This document shows, piece after piece, positions 38,956-48,954 of a stretch of DNA of 64,000 nucleotides (positions are counted from its first letter, which is position 1; each line of letters begins with the position of its first letter). Both the position numbers and the translations under genes were made by a program. The notes below the pieces were generated by a model. That model was given only the letters and a program-made list of their open reading frames with translations. It was not told the origin of the DNA and ran no database searches. Where the stretch lies: NCBI RefSeq assembly GCF_008329905.1, contig NZ_CP032155.1, forward strand, positions 4,030,001 to 4,094,000, read 5' to 3'. This DNA is from Mycobacterium sp. ELW1 (lineage in GTDB: Bacteria; Actinomycetota; Actinomycetes; Mycobacteriales; Mycobacteriaceae).

Positions 38956-41900
38956 GCCGATCCCCCGGTCAATCCCTCCGAACCGATCACCACCAGCAGG
39001 TCACCGCCTTCGACCTGCGCGGTGCTACTGACGGCGACACGGGTGACGGTGCCGCTCTTGGGTGCGGTGATGGCGGCCTCCATCTTCATCGCCTCGATGG
39101 TGGCGATGGTCTGGCCCGCTTTGACCTTCTCGTCGACAGCGACTCCGACGGTGACAACGCCGGCGAAAGGCGCGGCGACGTGATCGGGGTTGTTACGGTC
39201 GGCCTTCTCGGCGGCCGGCACGGTTTCGGCGATGTTGGTGTCGCGCACCAACACCGGGCGCAGCTGGCCGTTGATGATGCACATGACGGTGCGCATGCCT
39301 CGTTCGTCGGGTTCGGAGATGGCCTCCAGCCCCACGATCAGCTCGACACCGCGCTCGAGCTCGATTCGATGCTCGTCGCCGTGCCGCAGACCGGACCAGA
39401 ACTGGTTGGCCGACAGTCCCGAGGTGTCGCCGTATTCCTCGCGGTGCGCCTCGAATTCGTTGGTGGGTCCGGGGAACAGCAGCCGGTTCAGTGCGGCCTG
39501 CCGGGCCGGGCCGGGTTCTCCCAGCAGCTTCTCGTCCTCGACCGACAGCGACTGTTCGGGCTTGGCGGCTCCACGCCCTTCCAACGCCTTGGTGCGCAAC
39601 GGTTCCGGCCAGCCCCCGGGCGGGTCACCCAGCTCGCCGCGCAGGAACCCGATGACCGAGTCCGGGATGTCCTGGCGCGCGGGGTCTTCGGCGAACTCCT
39701 CGGCAGTGATGCCCGCACCGACCAACGCCAGCGCCAGATCGCCGACCACCTTGCTCGACGGCGTCACCTTCACCAGGCGGCCCAGGATCCGGTCGGCTCC
39801 CGCGTAGGCGTTCTCGACGTCCTCGAAACGTTCGCCCAGCCCCAGTGCGATGGCCTGGGTGCGCAGGTTGCTGAGCTGACCGCCGGGGATCTCGTGGTGA
39901 TACACCCGGCCGGTCGGCGCGGGCAGGCCGGCCTCGAACGGGGCGTATACCCGGCGCAACAACTCCCAGTACGGCTCCAGGTCGCACACCGCGTCGAGGC
40001 TGATGCCGGTGTCGTACGGCGTGTGCGCCGCGGCGGCGACGATCGCCGACAGCGGGGGCTGGCTGGTGGTGCCCGACAGCGGAGCCGCCGCCCCGTCCAC
40101 CGCGCTGGCGCCGGCATGCCAGGCCGCGGTGTACGTGGCGAGCTGGCCGCCCGGGGTGTCGTGGGTGTGCACATGGACCGGCAGGTCGAAGCGGCTGCAC
40201 AGCGCGGAGACCAGCGTGTGCGCCGCAGGTGGGCGCAGCAGCCCGGCCATGTCCTTGATCGCCAGCACATGGGCGCCGGCGTCGACGATCTGCTCGGCCA
40301 GCCGCAGCCAGTAGTCCAGCGTGTACAGCGTTTCGGCCGGGTTGGACAGGTCACCGGTGTAGGACATCGCCACTTCGGCGACCGCCGTACCGGTCGAGCG
40401 CACCGCATCGATGGCCGGCCGCATGGACTCGACGTTGTTGAGCGCGTCGAAGATTCGGAAGATGTCGACACCGGTGCGGGCCGCCTCGTCGACGAACGCG
40501 TGCGTCACGGTCTCCGGATAGGGCGTGTAGCCGACCGTGTTGCGGCCGCGCAGCAGCATCTGCAGACAGATGTTGGGGATCGCCTCACGCAGCGAGGCCA
40601 ACCGCTCCCACGGGTCTTCCTTCAAAAACCGAAGCGCGACATCATAAGTCGCTCCACCCCAGCATTCGATGGACAACAGCTCCGGCGTCATCCGGGCGAT
40701 GTACGGGGCGACTTTGAGCAGCCCCGAGGACCGTACGCGGGTCGCCAGCAGTGACTGGTGGGCGTCGCGGAACGTCGTATCGGTCACGCCGATCGCGGGA
40801 GAATCCTTGAGCCACGTGGCGAAACCCTCGGGGCCCAGTTCGTCGAGGCGCTGCTTGCTGCCCGGCGGCGGTGCGCTCGCCGCGATATCGATGTCGGGCA
40901 GTTTGTCCTGCGGGTAATACCGGGGCCGGTCCCGGTACGGCGAGTTGACGGTCACCTCGGCCAGGAACTTCAGCATCTTGGTTCCGCGGTCCGCTGAGGT
41001 ACGCGACGTCAACAGTTCGGGCCGCTCGTCGATGAACGAGGTGGTGATCCGCCCGGCCTGGAAATCCGGATCGTCCAGAACCGCTTGCAGGAACGGGATA
41101 TTCGTCGACACACCACGGATCCGGAATTCGGCCACCGCCCGCTTGGCCCGGGCCACCGCGGTGGGGAAATCGCGACCACGACAGGTCAGCTTGACCAGCA
41201 TCGAATCGAAATGCGCGGCGACTTCAGCGCCCAGATGAGTCCCGCCGTCGAGTCGGATCCCCGCTCCGCCCGGCGAGCGGTAGGTGGTGATCCGCCCGGT
41301 GTCGGGGCGGAATCCGTTGGCCGGATCCTCGGTGGTGATACGGCATTGCAGCGCCGCGCCGTGCGGCGCGATGGCGTCCTGGCTCAGGCCCAGATCGGCC
41401 AGCGTCTCCCCCGAGGCGATCCTCAGCTGAGCCGACACCAGGTCGACGTCGGTGATCTCCTCGGTCACGGTGTGCTCCACCTGGATCCGGGGATTCATCT
41501 CGATGAACACATGCCGGCCGCGCTCGTCGAGCAGGAACTCGACGGTGCCCGCACAGGTGTAGCCGATGTGCCGGGCGAAGGCGACGGCGTCAGCGCAGAT
41601 CCGCTCGCGCAGAGCGGGATCCAGGTTGGGCGCCGGGGCCAGTTCGATGACCTTCTGATGGCGGCGCTGCACACTGCAGTCGCGCTCGTAGAGGTGAATG
41701 ACGTTGCCGTGCGTGTCGGCGAGGATCTGCACCTCGATGTGACGCGGATTCACCACAGCCTGTTCGAGGAACACCGTGGGATCACCGAACGCCGACTCGG
41801 CCTCCCGACTGGCGGCCTCGATGGACTCCGGCAATGCCGACGGCTCGGTCACCCGGCGCATACCGCGCCCGCCGCCGCCGGCGACGGCTTTGACGAACAG

Positions 41901-42362
41901 CGGGAATTCCATCTGCTGGGCCGCGGCGACCAATTCCTCCACCGACGCCGACGGCGCCGACGACGTCAGCACCGGCAGGCCCGCCTCACGGGCGGCGGCG
42001 ATCGCTCGCGCCTTGTTGCCGGTGAGTTCGAGGATCGAGGAGTCGGGGCCGACGAACGTGATGCCCGACGCCGCGCAGGCTGCCGCCAGTTCGGGATTCT
42101 CCGACAGGAAGCCGTAACCGGGATAGATCGCATCCGCACCGGCCGCCTGGGCGGTGGCGACGATCTCGTCGACCGACAGGTATGCCCGTACCGGATGCCC
42201 GACATCGCCGATCTGATACGCCTCGTCGGCCTTGAGTCGGTGCAACGAATTGCGGTCCTCGTACGGGAAAATCGCCACCGTGCCGATGCCCATTTCGTAG
42301 GCGGCGCGGAAAGCTCGGATCGCAATCTCACCGCGGTTGGCCACGAGGACTTTGGAAATCAC
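38952..42362 (-). CDS. pca: Pyruvate carboxylase
   Basis: This biotin enzyme carboxylates pyruvate to oxaloacetate for anaplerosis. Residues 1-450 are biotin carboxylase ([19 protein letters not shown], then [13 protein letters not shown] and the ATP-grasp [15 protein letters not shown]). Residues 530-830 are the carboxyltransferase barrel ([33 protein letters not shown]). The C-terminal carrier has the biotinyl Lys in IEAMKMEAA. It is 1136 residues and full-length. The stop overlaps the rsmD CTG. Confidence 0.97.
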   Translation of the reverse strand: MISKVLVANRGEIAIRAFRAAYEMGIGTVAIFPYEDRNSLHRLKADEAYQIGDVGHPVRAYLSVDEIVATAQAAGADAIYPGYGFLSENPELAAACAASGITFVGPDSSILELTGNKARAIAAAREAGLPVLTSSAPSASVEELVAAAQQMEFPLFVKAVAGGGGRGMRRVTEPSALPESIEAASREAESAFGDPTVFLEQAVVNPRHIEVQILADTHGNVIHLYERDCSVQRRHQKVIELAPAPNLDPALRERICADAVAFARHIGYTCAGTVEFLLDERGRHVFIEMNPRIQVEHTVTEEITDVDLVSAQLRIASGETLADLGLSQDAIAPHGAALQCRITTEDPANGFRPDTGRITTYRSPGGAGIRLDGGTHLGAEVAAHFDSMLVKLTCRGRDFPTAVARAKRAVAEFRIRGVSTNIPFLQAVLDDPDFQAGRITTSFIDERPELLTSRTSADRGTKMLKFLAEVTVNSPYRDRPRYYPQDKLPDIDIAASAPPPGSKQRLDELGPEGFATWLKDSPAIGVTDTTFRDAHQSLLATRVRSSGLLKVAPYIARMTPELLSIECWGGATYDVALRFLKEDPWERLASLREAIPNICLQMLLRGRNTVGYTPYPETVTHAFVDEAARTGVDIFRIFDALNNVESMRPAIDAVRSTGTAVAEVAMSYTGDLSNPAETLYTLDYWLRLAEQIVDAGAHVLAIKDMAGLLRPPAAHTLVSALCSRFDLPVHVHTHDTPGGQLATYTAAWHAGASAVDGAAAPLSGTTSQPPLSAIVAAAAHTPYDTGISLDAVCDLEPYWELLRRVYAPFEAGLPAPTGRVYHHEIPGGQLSNLRTQAIALGLGERFEDVENAYAGADRILGRLVKVTPSSKVVGDLALALVGAGITAEEFAEDPARQDIPDSVIGFLRGELGDPPGGWPEPLRTKALEGRGAAKPEQSLSVEDEKLLGEPGPARQAALNRLLFPGPTNEFEAHREEYGDTSGLSANQFWSGLRHGDEHRIELERGVELIVGLEAISEPDERGMRTVMCIINGQLRPVLVRDTNIAETVPAAEKADRNNPDHVAAPFAGVVTVGVAVDEKVKAGQTIATIEAMKMEAAITAPKSGTVTRVAVSSTAQVEGGDLLVVIGSEGLTGGSA

Positions 42363-42402
42363 TCAGATACCCTACCCGCGTGACCGCGCCTGTGACGGGC
42401 GA

Positions 42403-43041
42403 CTAGATGAGCGTGGACCAGTAGTTCCAGAAGCGGACGAGGATCATCAAGAGCACCGCGGTGAACCACAACGCCACGATCGACCAACGCCAGGTGTAGA
42501 TCACCCGGGCGACCACGTTGCCTGCGAGCGGACGAAGAGCGATCGAGGACACCACGACCAACAGCGGGACGGTGACCGCCCACACCACCATGCAGTACGG
42601 GCACAGTGCGCCGATGCGGTACAGCGTCTGGAAGATCAGCCAGTGGATGAACACCGTGGCCAGCGCGGTGCCCACCGTGAGTCCCAGCCAGTACCACCGC
42701 GGCAGCCGCACCTTGGCCACGGCGAGCACGCCGGTGACCACGACGACGGCGAACGAGGCGATTCCGATCAGCGGGTTCGGGAAGCCGAAGGCCGACGCCT
42801 GCGGCGTGATCATCACCGATCCGCACGACAGCACCGGGTTGATGCTGCAACTCGGCACATAGGCCGGGTTGACCAGGATCTCGATCTTCTCGATCGTCAG
42901 GGTGGCCGAGGCGACCAGACCGACTATGCCGGCGATCAGCACCCACCAGGCGCTGGCCGGCCGCACCGCGACCCCGCCCGACGGGTCTTTCGACTCGACG
43001 GGTTCGGTCGGTTCGACCGGAGCCGGGGTCGCCACGCTCAT
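42403..43041 (-). CDS. Vitamin K epoxide reductase homologue (VKOR)
   Basis: Mycobacterial VKOR reoxidises DsbA-like proteins with menaquinone, replacing DsbB. The 212-residue membrane protein has five predicted helices, the loop cysteines in VPSCSINPVLSCGS and the active CPYC in IGALCPYCMVVW. Its ATG overlaps the stop of the DsbA-like gene as ATGA (43038-43041). The pair Rv2969c-Rv2968c is the M. tuberculosis equivalent. The N-terminal 25 residues are Pro/Glu/Val-rich. Confidence 0.94.
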   Translation of the reverse strand: MSVATPAPVEPTEPVESKDPSGGVAVRPASAWWVLIAGIVGLVASATLTIEKIEILVNPAYVPSCSINPVLSCGSVMITPQASAFGFPNPLIGIASFAVVVVTGVLAVAKVRLPRWYWLGLTVGTALATVFIHWLIFQTLYRIGALCPYCMVVWAVTVPLLVVVSSIALRPLAGNVVARVIYTWRWSIVALWFTAVLLMILVRFWNYWSTLI

Positions 43042-43772
43042 TTCAGTCCTGGCACGTTGCCCACGATGCCGGTCACCTTGGCGATCAGGTCCTCGGGCGA
43101 AGCCGGGCTGATGTCCTGGCCGTTGAGCCGGATGGTCGGCGTCGCCGTGATCTTCGATGCCGCGGCCAGACCTTCGACCATGTCGCTGTACTTGCCGGTG
43201 TTGATGCACTGCGGCACGCCGCCGGCCGCACCGGCTTGCCGGGCCGTCTCGATCAGGGCGTTGTTGTCCGGCGCGACGCCCGAACCCTCCTCGGGCTGCT
43301 GGGCGAACAGCGCGCCGTGGAATCGGAGGAAGGCGTCCTTGTTCTCGTCTGCGACGCAGTAGGCCGCGTTGGCAGCGCGCGTCGAATAGTTCCTGTTCGC
43401 CGACGAGTTCAGGATCGCGACCATGTTGTAGTCGGTGGCCACGGCGCCAGTCTCGACAAGCTTGGTGATGGTCGGGCCGTAGGCCTTTTCGAAATCACGG
43501 CAGTGCGGACACTGGAAGTCTTCGTAGAGCGACAGAACCGCCTTGGGCTCGTCGGTGCCGTCCTTCTTGATCAGCTGGCTGGACGCGATCCGCACCGCGT
43601 GCGCGTCACCGGCGGCAGCGGTCTTCTTGTCGTGACTCATCACGATGTAGAGCACCAGGGCCACGGCGAAGATCACGACGATGCCGGTCAGCCCCAGCTG
43701 GATGGCCAGGTTGCGCTTACGGTCCTGGGCTTTCAGGTCGTAGCGGGGGGTGGATTTCTTGTTGGTGGCCAC
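43038..43772 (-). CDS. DsbA-like thioredoxin-fold disulfide oxidoreductase, membrane-anchored
   Basis: The protein introduces disulfide bonds into exported proteins. It has a cytosolic basic N-terminus (KKSTPRYDLKAQDRKRN), one membrane anchor (LGLTGIVVIFAVALVLYIVM), and an extracytoplasmic thioredoxin fold with CPHC in YEDFQCPHCRDFE. A second Cys pair is AAYCVAD and VPQCINTG. GTG at 43772 agrees with the homologue's N-terminus; a longer TTG start at 43796 is possible. It is the Rv2969c equivalent, coupled to VKOR. Confidence 0.92.
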   Translation of the reverse strand: MATNKKSTPRYDLKAQDRKRNLAIQLGLTGIVVIFAVALVLYIVMSHDKKTAAAGDAHAVRIASSQLIKKDGTDEPKAVLSLYEDFQCPHCRDFEKAYGPTITKLVETGAVATDYNMVAILNSSANRNYSTRAANAAYCVADENKDAFLRFHGALFAQQPEEGSGVAPDNNALIETARQAGAAGGVPQCINTGKYSDMVEGLAAASKITATPTIRLNGQDISPASPEDLIAKVTGIVGNVPGLK

Positions 43773-43845
43773 TGCTCGGCTGATCCTCGCTGTCAAGACT
43801 CGGTGTTGGCGCCTCTAGAGTACCGGCGCGTCTGACCGCCGAGTC

Positions 43846-44940
43846 TCAGGCGCGGGCGAGGTGGGCGCGCAGTGCCGAGATCATCTCGGCATTGCACCGG
43901 CTGACCTGGCCGCCCAGCGCATTCAGGTTGAGGAATGCGTGGGTCATCGGGCCCATCTGCCGCACGTCGGTCACCACGCCCGCTGCCTGCAGCTTTGCCG
44001 CGTACTGTTCGCCTTCGTCGCGCAGCGGATCGAACCCCGCCGTGATGACCAGCGCCGGGGCGAGCCCGCTGAGATCGTCGGCCAGCAACGGCGACACTCG
44101 CGGATCGGTGATATCGACGCCGGACCCCTCGACGTAGGCGTCGGCGAACCAGTCCATATCGCGTTTGGACAGCAGGAAGCCGTCGGCGAACAAGGTGCGC
44201 GAGCGAGTTCCGCCGCGCAGGTCGGTGGCCGGGTAGATCAGCCACTGCAGGCTCGGCTGGCGGCCGCCGCCGTCGCGGGCCAGCTGGGTCACCACCGCGG
44301 CCAGGTTGCCGCCGGCGCTGTCACCGCCCACGGCGATGCGGTCGGCGTCGGCGCCCAGCTCGGCTGCGTTCAACACCGCCCACAGGTAGGCGGCGTAGGC
44401 GTCGTCGACGGCGGCGGGCGCCTTGTGTTCGGGCGCCAGCCGGTAATCGATGGACAGAACGTGCACGCCGGCGTCGCGGCAGATCAACCGGCAGGCCGAA
44501 TCGTGCGTCTCGAGGTCGCCGAAGACGAATCCGCCGCCGTGATAGAAGACCAGCAGCGGCGCGCCGTCGCCGTCGGCGGGGCGATAGTGCCGCGCCGGAA
44601 TGATTCCTGCGGGACCGGGAATGTCCAGCGGGGAGATCTGAGCAACGTGGACGTTCGCCTCGTCGAGGCTGTCGGTGGCTTCCCGGTTCTGCCGGCGGGT
44701 GGCGATCGGATCGCCGGTCACCGCGAGGCTGCTCATGCCGACCGCGCGCTGGGCGGCCAGCATCATCTGGATCGACGGATCGAGGGTATTTCCGTCGATC
44801 GTGATCGCGCGCCCACCCGACAGCAATCTCTTCACGGCGCTCGGCAGATGCGGGATGGCCTTGACTCCGGCGCGGTTGGCCACCGGCAACGCCCTCTGCA
44901 GGAACCGGCTTCGCGCGGTGCCGGACACGGTCTCTGTCAT
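43846..44940 (-). CDS. lipN: HSL-family esterase/lipase LipN
   Basis: A hormone-sensitive-lipase-type esterase. The oxyanion-hole motif is VFYHGGGFVFGD, the nucleophile Ser is in VGGDSAGGNLAA, and the catalytic His is in the C-terminal MTHAFLNL. It is 364 residues, without a signal peptide. It corresponds to Rv2970c (lipN), which hydrolyses short-chain esters. It is divergent from the aldo-keto-reductase-like gene; the 258 bases between hold their promoters. Confidence 0.93.
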   Translation of the reverse strand: MTETVSGTARSRFLQRALPVANRAGVKAIPHLPSAVKRLLSGGRAITIDGNTLDPSIQMMLAAQRAVGMSSLAVTGDPIATRRQNREATDSLDEANVHVAQISPLDIPGPAGIIPARHYRPADGDGAPLLVFYHGGGFVFGDLETHDSACRLICRDAGVHVLSIDYRLAPEHKAPAAVDDAYAAYLWAVLNAAELGADADRIAVGGDSAGGNLAAVVTQLARDGGGRQPSLQWLIYPATDLRGGTRSRTLFADGFLLSKRDMDWFADAYVEGSGVDITDPRVSPLLADDLSGLAPALVITAGFDPLRDEGEQYAAKLQAAGVVTDVRQMGPMTHAFLNLNALGGQVSRCNAEMISALRAHLARA

Positions 44941-45198
44941 TGATAGTCCTCGGTTCTGGTGCGCAGTACCGGTATCGCCGCAGCGTACGGGACCGCAACT
45001 GTCGGCGGCCCGTCAGCCCTGGCCGGCGTCGGCGGTTGACGAATCTGACAATTCGACCATCTCCCAGCGGCGGCGCGCCGGGCCTGCTCAAACGACATAT
45101 CGCCCTGGGTACTATCGTCACCCGAAGTCGGTTGACCCCGGAGCCGATTGCGACGGGTTCTGTCCCCGGCTCATTGGACTCCACAGACAGGTGACACG

Positions 45199-46017
45199 AT
45201 GCCGGCGGCCGCGATCCCCACCGTCACGCTCAACGACGACAACACCCTCCCCGTGCTGGGCCTCGGCGTCGCCGAGCTGTCCGCCGAGGAGACCGAAAGC
45301 GCGGTGGCCACCGCCCTGGAGGCGGGTTATCGGCTGATCCAGACCGCCAAGGGCAACGAGGAGGCCGTCGGGCGCGCCATCGCCGCGTCGGGCCTCCCCC
45401 GCGACGAACTGTTCGTCGCCACCAAGCTCGCCACCGAGGACCAGGGTTTCCAGTCGTCCCAGGACGCCGTCAGGGCCAGCCTCGAACGCCTGGGCCTGGA
45501 GTATGTGGACCTGTATCTGATGGACTGGCCTGCGGAGCAGAACGGCAAGTACATCGACGCCTGGGGCGGCATCATGCGGTCCCGCCAGGACGGTCTGATC
45601 AAGTCGATCGGCGTCGCGAACTTCACCCCCGAGAACCTGTCGGACATCATCGACCTGAGCTATTTCCCGCCGGTGGTCAACCAGATCGAACTGCACCCCC
45701 TGCTCAACCAGACCGAGTTGCGCGCGGTACACAGCGAGCGCTCGATCCTCACCGGGGCTTACATCCCCGCCGATGAGGGCAAGCTGGCGAATAATCCCGC
45801 AATCGGCGAAGTAGCTGCGGCGCACGGGAAGTCACCGGCACAGGTGCTGATCCGCTGGAGCCTGCAGCAGGGCGATATCGTCGTTCCCCGCTCGGCCGCA
45901 CCGGCACAGATCGCCGAGAACGCGGATGTGTTCGACTTCGAACTCACCGCGGCGGAGATGGAGACCCTCAACGGTCTCGACGACGGGACCCGGTTCCTGC
46001 CGAATCCGGGAACCTAG
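45199..46017 (+). CDS. Aldo-keto-reductase-fold protein with degenerate catalytic tetrad (Rv2971-like)
   Basis: The TIM-barrel family signature is clear ([67 protein letters not shown]). The normal catalytic residues Asp, Tyr, Lys and His are not all present: the segment that should read LIDTAxxYGNE is LIQTAKGNE, so Asp is Gln48 and the Tyr is deleted. K76 remains, and the WP-preceding His is Asp109. The Rv2971 homologue keeps all four, as recalled. The frame is intact, so it is probably expressed but not a standard reductase. ATG at 45199; a GTG at 45148 is less likely. Confidence 0.9.
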   Translation: MPAAAIPTVTLNDDNTLPVLGLGVAELSAEETESAVATALEAGYRLIQTAKGNEEAVGRAIAASGLPRDELFVATKLATEDQGFQSSQDAVRASLERLGLEYVDLYLMDWPAEQNGKYIDAWGGIMRSRQDGLIKSIGVANFTPENLSDIIDLSYFPPVVNQIELHPLLNQTELRAVHSERSILTGAYIPADEGKLANNPAIGEVAAAHGKSPAQVLIRWSLQQGDIVVPRSAAPAQIAENADVFDFELTAAEMETLNGLDDGTRFLPNPGT

Positions 46018-46042
46018 GCCCCGCCGTCGAGCCCGCTGCCGC

Positions 46043-47275
46043 TCAGGCGTCCAGCAGCCAGTCGTTCGGGCTGAACAGCTCGCAGTGCACCCGACCTGTG
46101 GCGATGCCGCGGCCGGTCAGCTGGGCGCGCACCGCCTGCACGAAACCGTCGTTCCCGCAGAGGTAGATCTCTGCGCCGTCGGCGATTTCGACGTTGTCGA
46201 GGTTCATCAGCCCGTCGTGGATTCGGGGGTTGTCGCCGTCGACACCCTCGGCGTACCAGAGATCCAGACTGGCGTCGGGCAGGATGTCGACGAGTTCGCG
46301 GTGCCGTTTACGCAGCGGGTGGGTTGCCGCGCTGCGGTCGGCGTGCAGGACCTGCACCCGCGCCGCATGTGACTGCCCGACAAGGTATTCCAGGATTCCG
46401 ACCATCGGAGTGATGCCGATGCCCGCGGAGATGAGCACCACCGGCGCAGCACTGTGCGGTTCGGGAAGATCGCCGAACGGCACCGTGACGTCGAGCAGAT
46501 CACCGACCCGGACGCAGTCGCGGATCCAGTTCGACACCTCACCTGCCGGGCTGTGGCCGACAGCGTCGACCGGCTTGACCGCGAAGGTCAACTCGGAAGC
46601 ACCGGGAGCGTTCACCAGGCTGTACTGCCGCAGTTGACGCGCACCGTCCGGCAGCGTCACTCCAACCGAAACATATTGCGCGGCACCAGATCCGGCCAAG
46701 CCGTCGGCTCCCACTGTCACCAGCACGGCACCGGAGGGGTCGTCTTCGCGGGCGGTGACCCGCAACCGGCGGAAGACGTCACCGGTTTTCACCCCCGCGC
46801 CGGCGTAGAGATCGCGCTCCAGAGCAATCAGGGTGTCGGCCATGATCCAGTACACCCGATCCCATGCCGCGGCGACGTCGGCAGTCACCGTGTCGGCGCC
46901 CAGCACCTCGACGATCGCAGCGAACAGGTGCTCGTGCACGATCGGGTACTGGTCGGCGGTGACGCCCAGCGACGCGTGCTTGTGGCCGATACGAGACAGC
47001 AGTTCACTCGGATGCGGCAGGTCCGGATTGACCAGGTGCGTAGCGAAAGTCGCGATCGAGGCGGCCAGGGCCCGCTGCTGCGATCCCTGCGCCTGATTGC
47101 CGCGGTTGAACAGGTTGCGCAGGAGTTCCGGGTGACGACCGAACATCCGCCGATAGAACACCGAAGTGATCTCGTCGACGTGCGCGCCGACGAGGGGCAG
47201 TGTCGCCTTGATCGTCTCGGCGTGCTCCGGCTCCAATTCCTGAACCTCGGCCGCGTCGACTGCGGTGGTGGTCAT
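46043..47275 (-). CDS. hmp: Flavohemoprotein nitric-oxide dioxygenase
   Basis: Hmp oxidises NO to nitrate using O2 and NAD(P)H. The globin domain is at residues 1-140 (ITSVFYRRMFGRHPELLRNL; proximal His in RIGHKHASLGV), the FAD domain contains RQLRQYSLVNAPG, and the NAD domain ISAGIGITPMVGILEYL and ends VHCELFSPND. It is 410 residues. The ATG at 47275, with AAGGGAA upstream, overlaps the nsrR stop as ATGA. Regulation by NsrR is expected. No equivalent lies at this place in M. tuberculosis. Confidence 0.94.
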   Translation of the reverse strand: MTTTAVDAAEVQELEPEHAETIKATLPLVGAHVDEITSVFYRRMFGRHPELLRNLFNRGNQAQGSQQRALAASIATFATHLVNPDLPHPSELLSRIGHKHASLGVTADQYPIVHEHLFAAIVEVLGADTVTADVAAAWDRVYWIMADTLIALERDLYAGAGVKTGDVFRRLRVTAREDDPSGAVLVTVGADGLAGSGAAQYVSVGVTLPDGARQLRQYSLVNAPGASELTFAVKPVDAVGHSPAGEVSNWIRDCVRVGDLLDVTVPFGDLPEPHSAAPVVLISAGIGITPMVGILEYLVGQSHAARVQVLHADRSAATHPLRKRHRELVDILPDASLDLWYAEGVDGDNPRIHDGLMNLDNVEIADGAEIYLCGNDGFVQAVRAQLTGRGIATGRVHCELFSPNDWLLDA

Positions 47276-47721
47276 GTCAGATTCCCTTCTGTTGTGAGTT
47301 GCAGAATCACGGGCAGCGGCTGGCTGCCGACGAGATCGGCGATCGTGTGGCGATCGAGTTCGGCGTAGAAGGCCTCTTTGGCATCGGCGAGCACACGACG
47401 GAGCCGGCAGCCCGCGATCAGCGGACAGGCCGATTGGCCGGTGCAATCGACGACTTCGCGATCACCTTCCAGGCGGCGCACCAGCCAGCCCAGCGATGCC
47501 TCGCGGCCGGCGTCGGTGAGTTCGAGACCGCCGGTGCGGCCGCGGCGGGAATGGACCAGCCCCAGCTCGGTCAGCCGCGAGACGGCCTTCGCGACGTGAT
47601 TCTCCGATGCGCCGGCCGCGGCGGCGACCGTTCTGGTGGTGACCCGCTGCTCGCGGGCTTGGCCGGTGGCGAGCAGCATCATGGCCCGGAGACCTAGGTC
47701 GGTAAACCTTGTGAGCTGCAT
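47272..47721 (-). CDS. nsrR: Rrf2-family NO-sensing repressor NsrR
   Basis: A winged-helix repressor with an iron-sulfur cluster that is destroyed by NO. The N-terminal helix-turn-helix is RTVAAAAGASENHVAKAVSRL, with LVHSRRGRTGGLELT as the wing. The cluster cysteines are C-x5-C-x5-C in VDCTGQSACPLIAGCRL. The protein is 149 residues. It is upstream of hmp and coupled to it by ATGA, the classic NsrR-Hmp arrangement. Confidence 0.92.
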   Translation of the reverse strand: MQLTRFTDLGLRAMMLLATGQAREQRVTTRTVAAAAGASENHVAKAVSRLTELGLVHSRRGRTGGLELTDAGREASLGWLVRRLEGDREVVDCTGQSACPLIAGCRLRRVLADAKEAFYAELDRHTIADLVGSQPLPVILQLTTEGNLT

Positions 47722-47742
47722 GAACCCGACGCTAGTTTATTC

Positions 47743-47757
47743 CGCATCCACGATGCG
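47743..47757. promoter_or_regulatory. Candidate NsrR operator upstream of nsrR-hmp
   Basis: CGCATCCACGATGCG is a perfect 6-3-6 inverted repeat, 22 bases before the nsrR start. Rrf2 proteins bind dyads, so autoregulation here is a natural guess; it is not a match to a consensus I can quote. Confidence 0.45.
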
Positions 47758-47873
47758 CATTTTGTGCGTGTGGGCTTGAATACTACGAATCGTGCGGTTT
47801 TTTGACCTGCGGTGACGGCCGCGTGAGCCCGATCCCGAGGGGGAAACCGACCCCGCCGGCTAGCTGTACTCGG

Positions 47874-48851
47874 TTAGGACGTTGGTGTCAGTCTGCTGAT
47901 CGGTGGTTGGCCTCCGATAGCTGAGTGGCGTCGTTGATTGTTGTAGTCCTCGAGCCACGGGGCAAGGGCGGCAGTGCGGGCGGCGTTGGTGGTGAATATC
48001 TGCCGGTAGGCCCATTCGGTCTGCAGTGTGCGGTTGTAGCGCTCCACCTTTCCGTTTTGCCAGGGGCAGTGCGGCTTGATGAAGACGTGTTTGGCGCCCA
48101 GGTTTGCGATGACTGCGGCGACATCGGCGGAACGCCGATAGCTCCAGTGGTTGTCGGTGATGACTCGCTCGATGGTCGAGATCCCGTGGGTTCTGAAGTA
48201 CTCGGCGGCTCTGGCCAGAAACCCACCGCAGGTCGCGCCCTTTTCGTCGGGCAAGATCTCTGAGTACGCCAGCCGCGAATGGTCGTCGACAGCGGAGTGC
48301 ACGTAGTCGAACCCGATGCGCGCGTTCTTACGGGCGGCGGTGTCGCCCATCTTTTTGCCGTGTGCCTTCCAGCCACCCCCGTCGGGGATGCGCCCAATCT
48401 TCTTGACGTCCATGTGAATCAGTTCGCCGGGGTGCGCCCGCTCGTAGCGCACCGCGGTTGTCTTCGATGCCCGGATTACCTCACCGGTCAGCGGGTCACA
48501 ATCCCGCAGATACGGCATCTGGCGACGGCGCAAGATCGCCGACACCGTCCGGGCCGGCAGACCCAACTCGGCGGCGATCCAGTCCTGACCCCGCCTGCTG
48601 GTGCGGCGCAGCTCTATCACCGCATCTTCAACCACAGATGGTGTGCGACGTGGGCATCGACGCGGTCGTGAGGACCGATCCGACAGGCCGGCAAAGCCTT
48701 CAGCGTGGAACCGGCGAACCCACCGGTGAGCGCACTGGCGAGAAACTCCCAGTTCGGCGGCGACATGAGACACCGGACGGTGTCCCTCAACGATCCGCTC
48801 AACGAGCAGCAGACGACCATGAACGGTCAAACGGGCATTAGCGTGGGACAC
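47874..48851 (-). CDS. IS481-family transposase
   Basis: The 325-residue DDE transposase has an N-terminal helix-turn-helix (PVSHVAAELGVSRQCAHRWV) and a C-terminal integrase core: IHMDVKKIGRIP (first D), VDDHSRLAYSEI (second D region) and KPHCPWQNGKVERYNRTL (the E). The protein is full-length. The GTG start has GGAGG 4-5 bases upstream, but that site lies in one arm of an inverted repeat (48852-48909), which may limit translation. Confidence 0.93.
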   Translation of the reverse strand: MSHANARLTVHGRLLLVERIVEGHRPVSHVAAELGVSRQCAHRWVRRFHAEGFAGLSDRSSRPRRCPRRTPSVVEDAVIELRRTSRRGQDWIAAELGLPARTVSAILRRRQMPYLRDCDPLTGEVIRASKTTAVRYERAHPGELIHMDVKKIGRIPDGGGWKAHGKKMGDTAARKNARIGFDYVHSAVDDHSRLAYSEILPDEKGATCGGFLARAAEYFRTHGISTIERVITDNHWSYRRSADVAAVIANLGAKHVFIKPHCPWQNGKVERYNRTLQTEWAYRQIFTTNAARTAALAPWLEDYNNQRRHSAIGGQPPISRLTPTS

Positions 48852-48909
48852 GAGGACCTCCGTGGACTGGTGAAGACGTCAGACATCTCCACTAAGCCCG
48901 GAGGTCCTC
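48852..48909 (-). promoter_or_regulatory. Inverted repeat that would sequester the transposase ribosome-binding site
   Basis: Arms of 11 bases (48852-48862 and 48899-48909; GAGGACCTCCG/CGGAGGTCCTC) with a 36-base loop. On the minus-strand mRNA the arm next to the GTG contains the Shine-Dalgarno GGAGG. A transcript entering from outside would contain both arms; one started inside the loop would lack the distal arm. Confidence 0.6.
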
Positions 48910-48954
48910 CCTACAGCAATAGCGATCCGTCACCAATGTCTAAGCCGAGTACAG

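Larger units (their letters stand above)
47865..48953. mobile_element. IS481-family insertion sequence
   Basis: The element is 1089 bases with imperfect terminal inverted repeats: TGTACTCGG is identical at both ends and similarity continues to about 23 bases, ending in TTGGTG. The flanks carry a 6-base direct repeat GCTAGC (47859-47864 and 48954-48959), a target-site duplication. Because GCTAGC is itself palindromic, the exact junction could shift by a few bases. It holds one transposase gene. It was inserted between nsrR and the HNH-type nuclease gene, with the duplication overlapping that gene's stop codon. Intact frame and matching ends suggest a fairly recent insertion. Confidence 0.9.
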
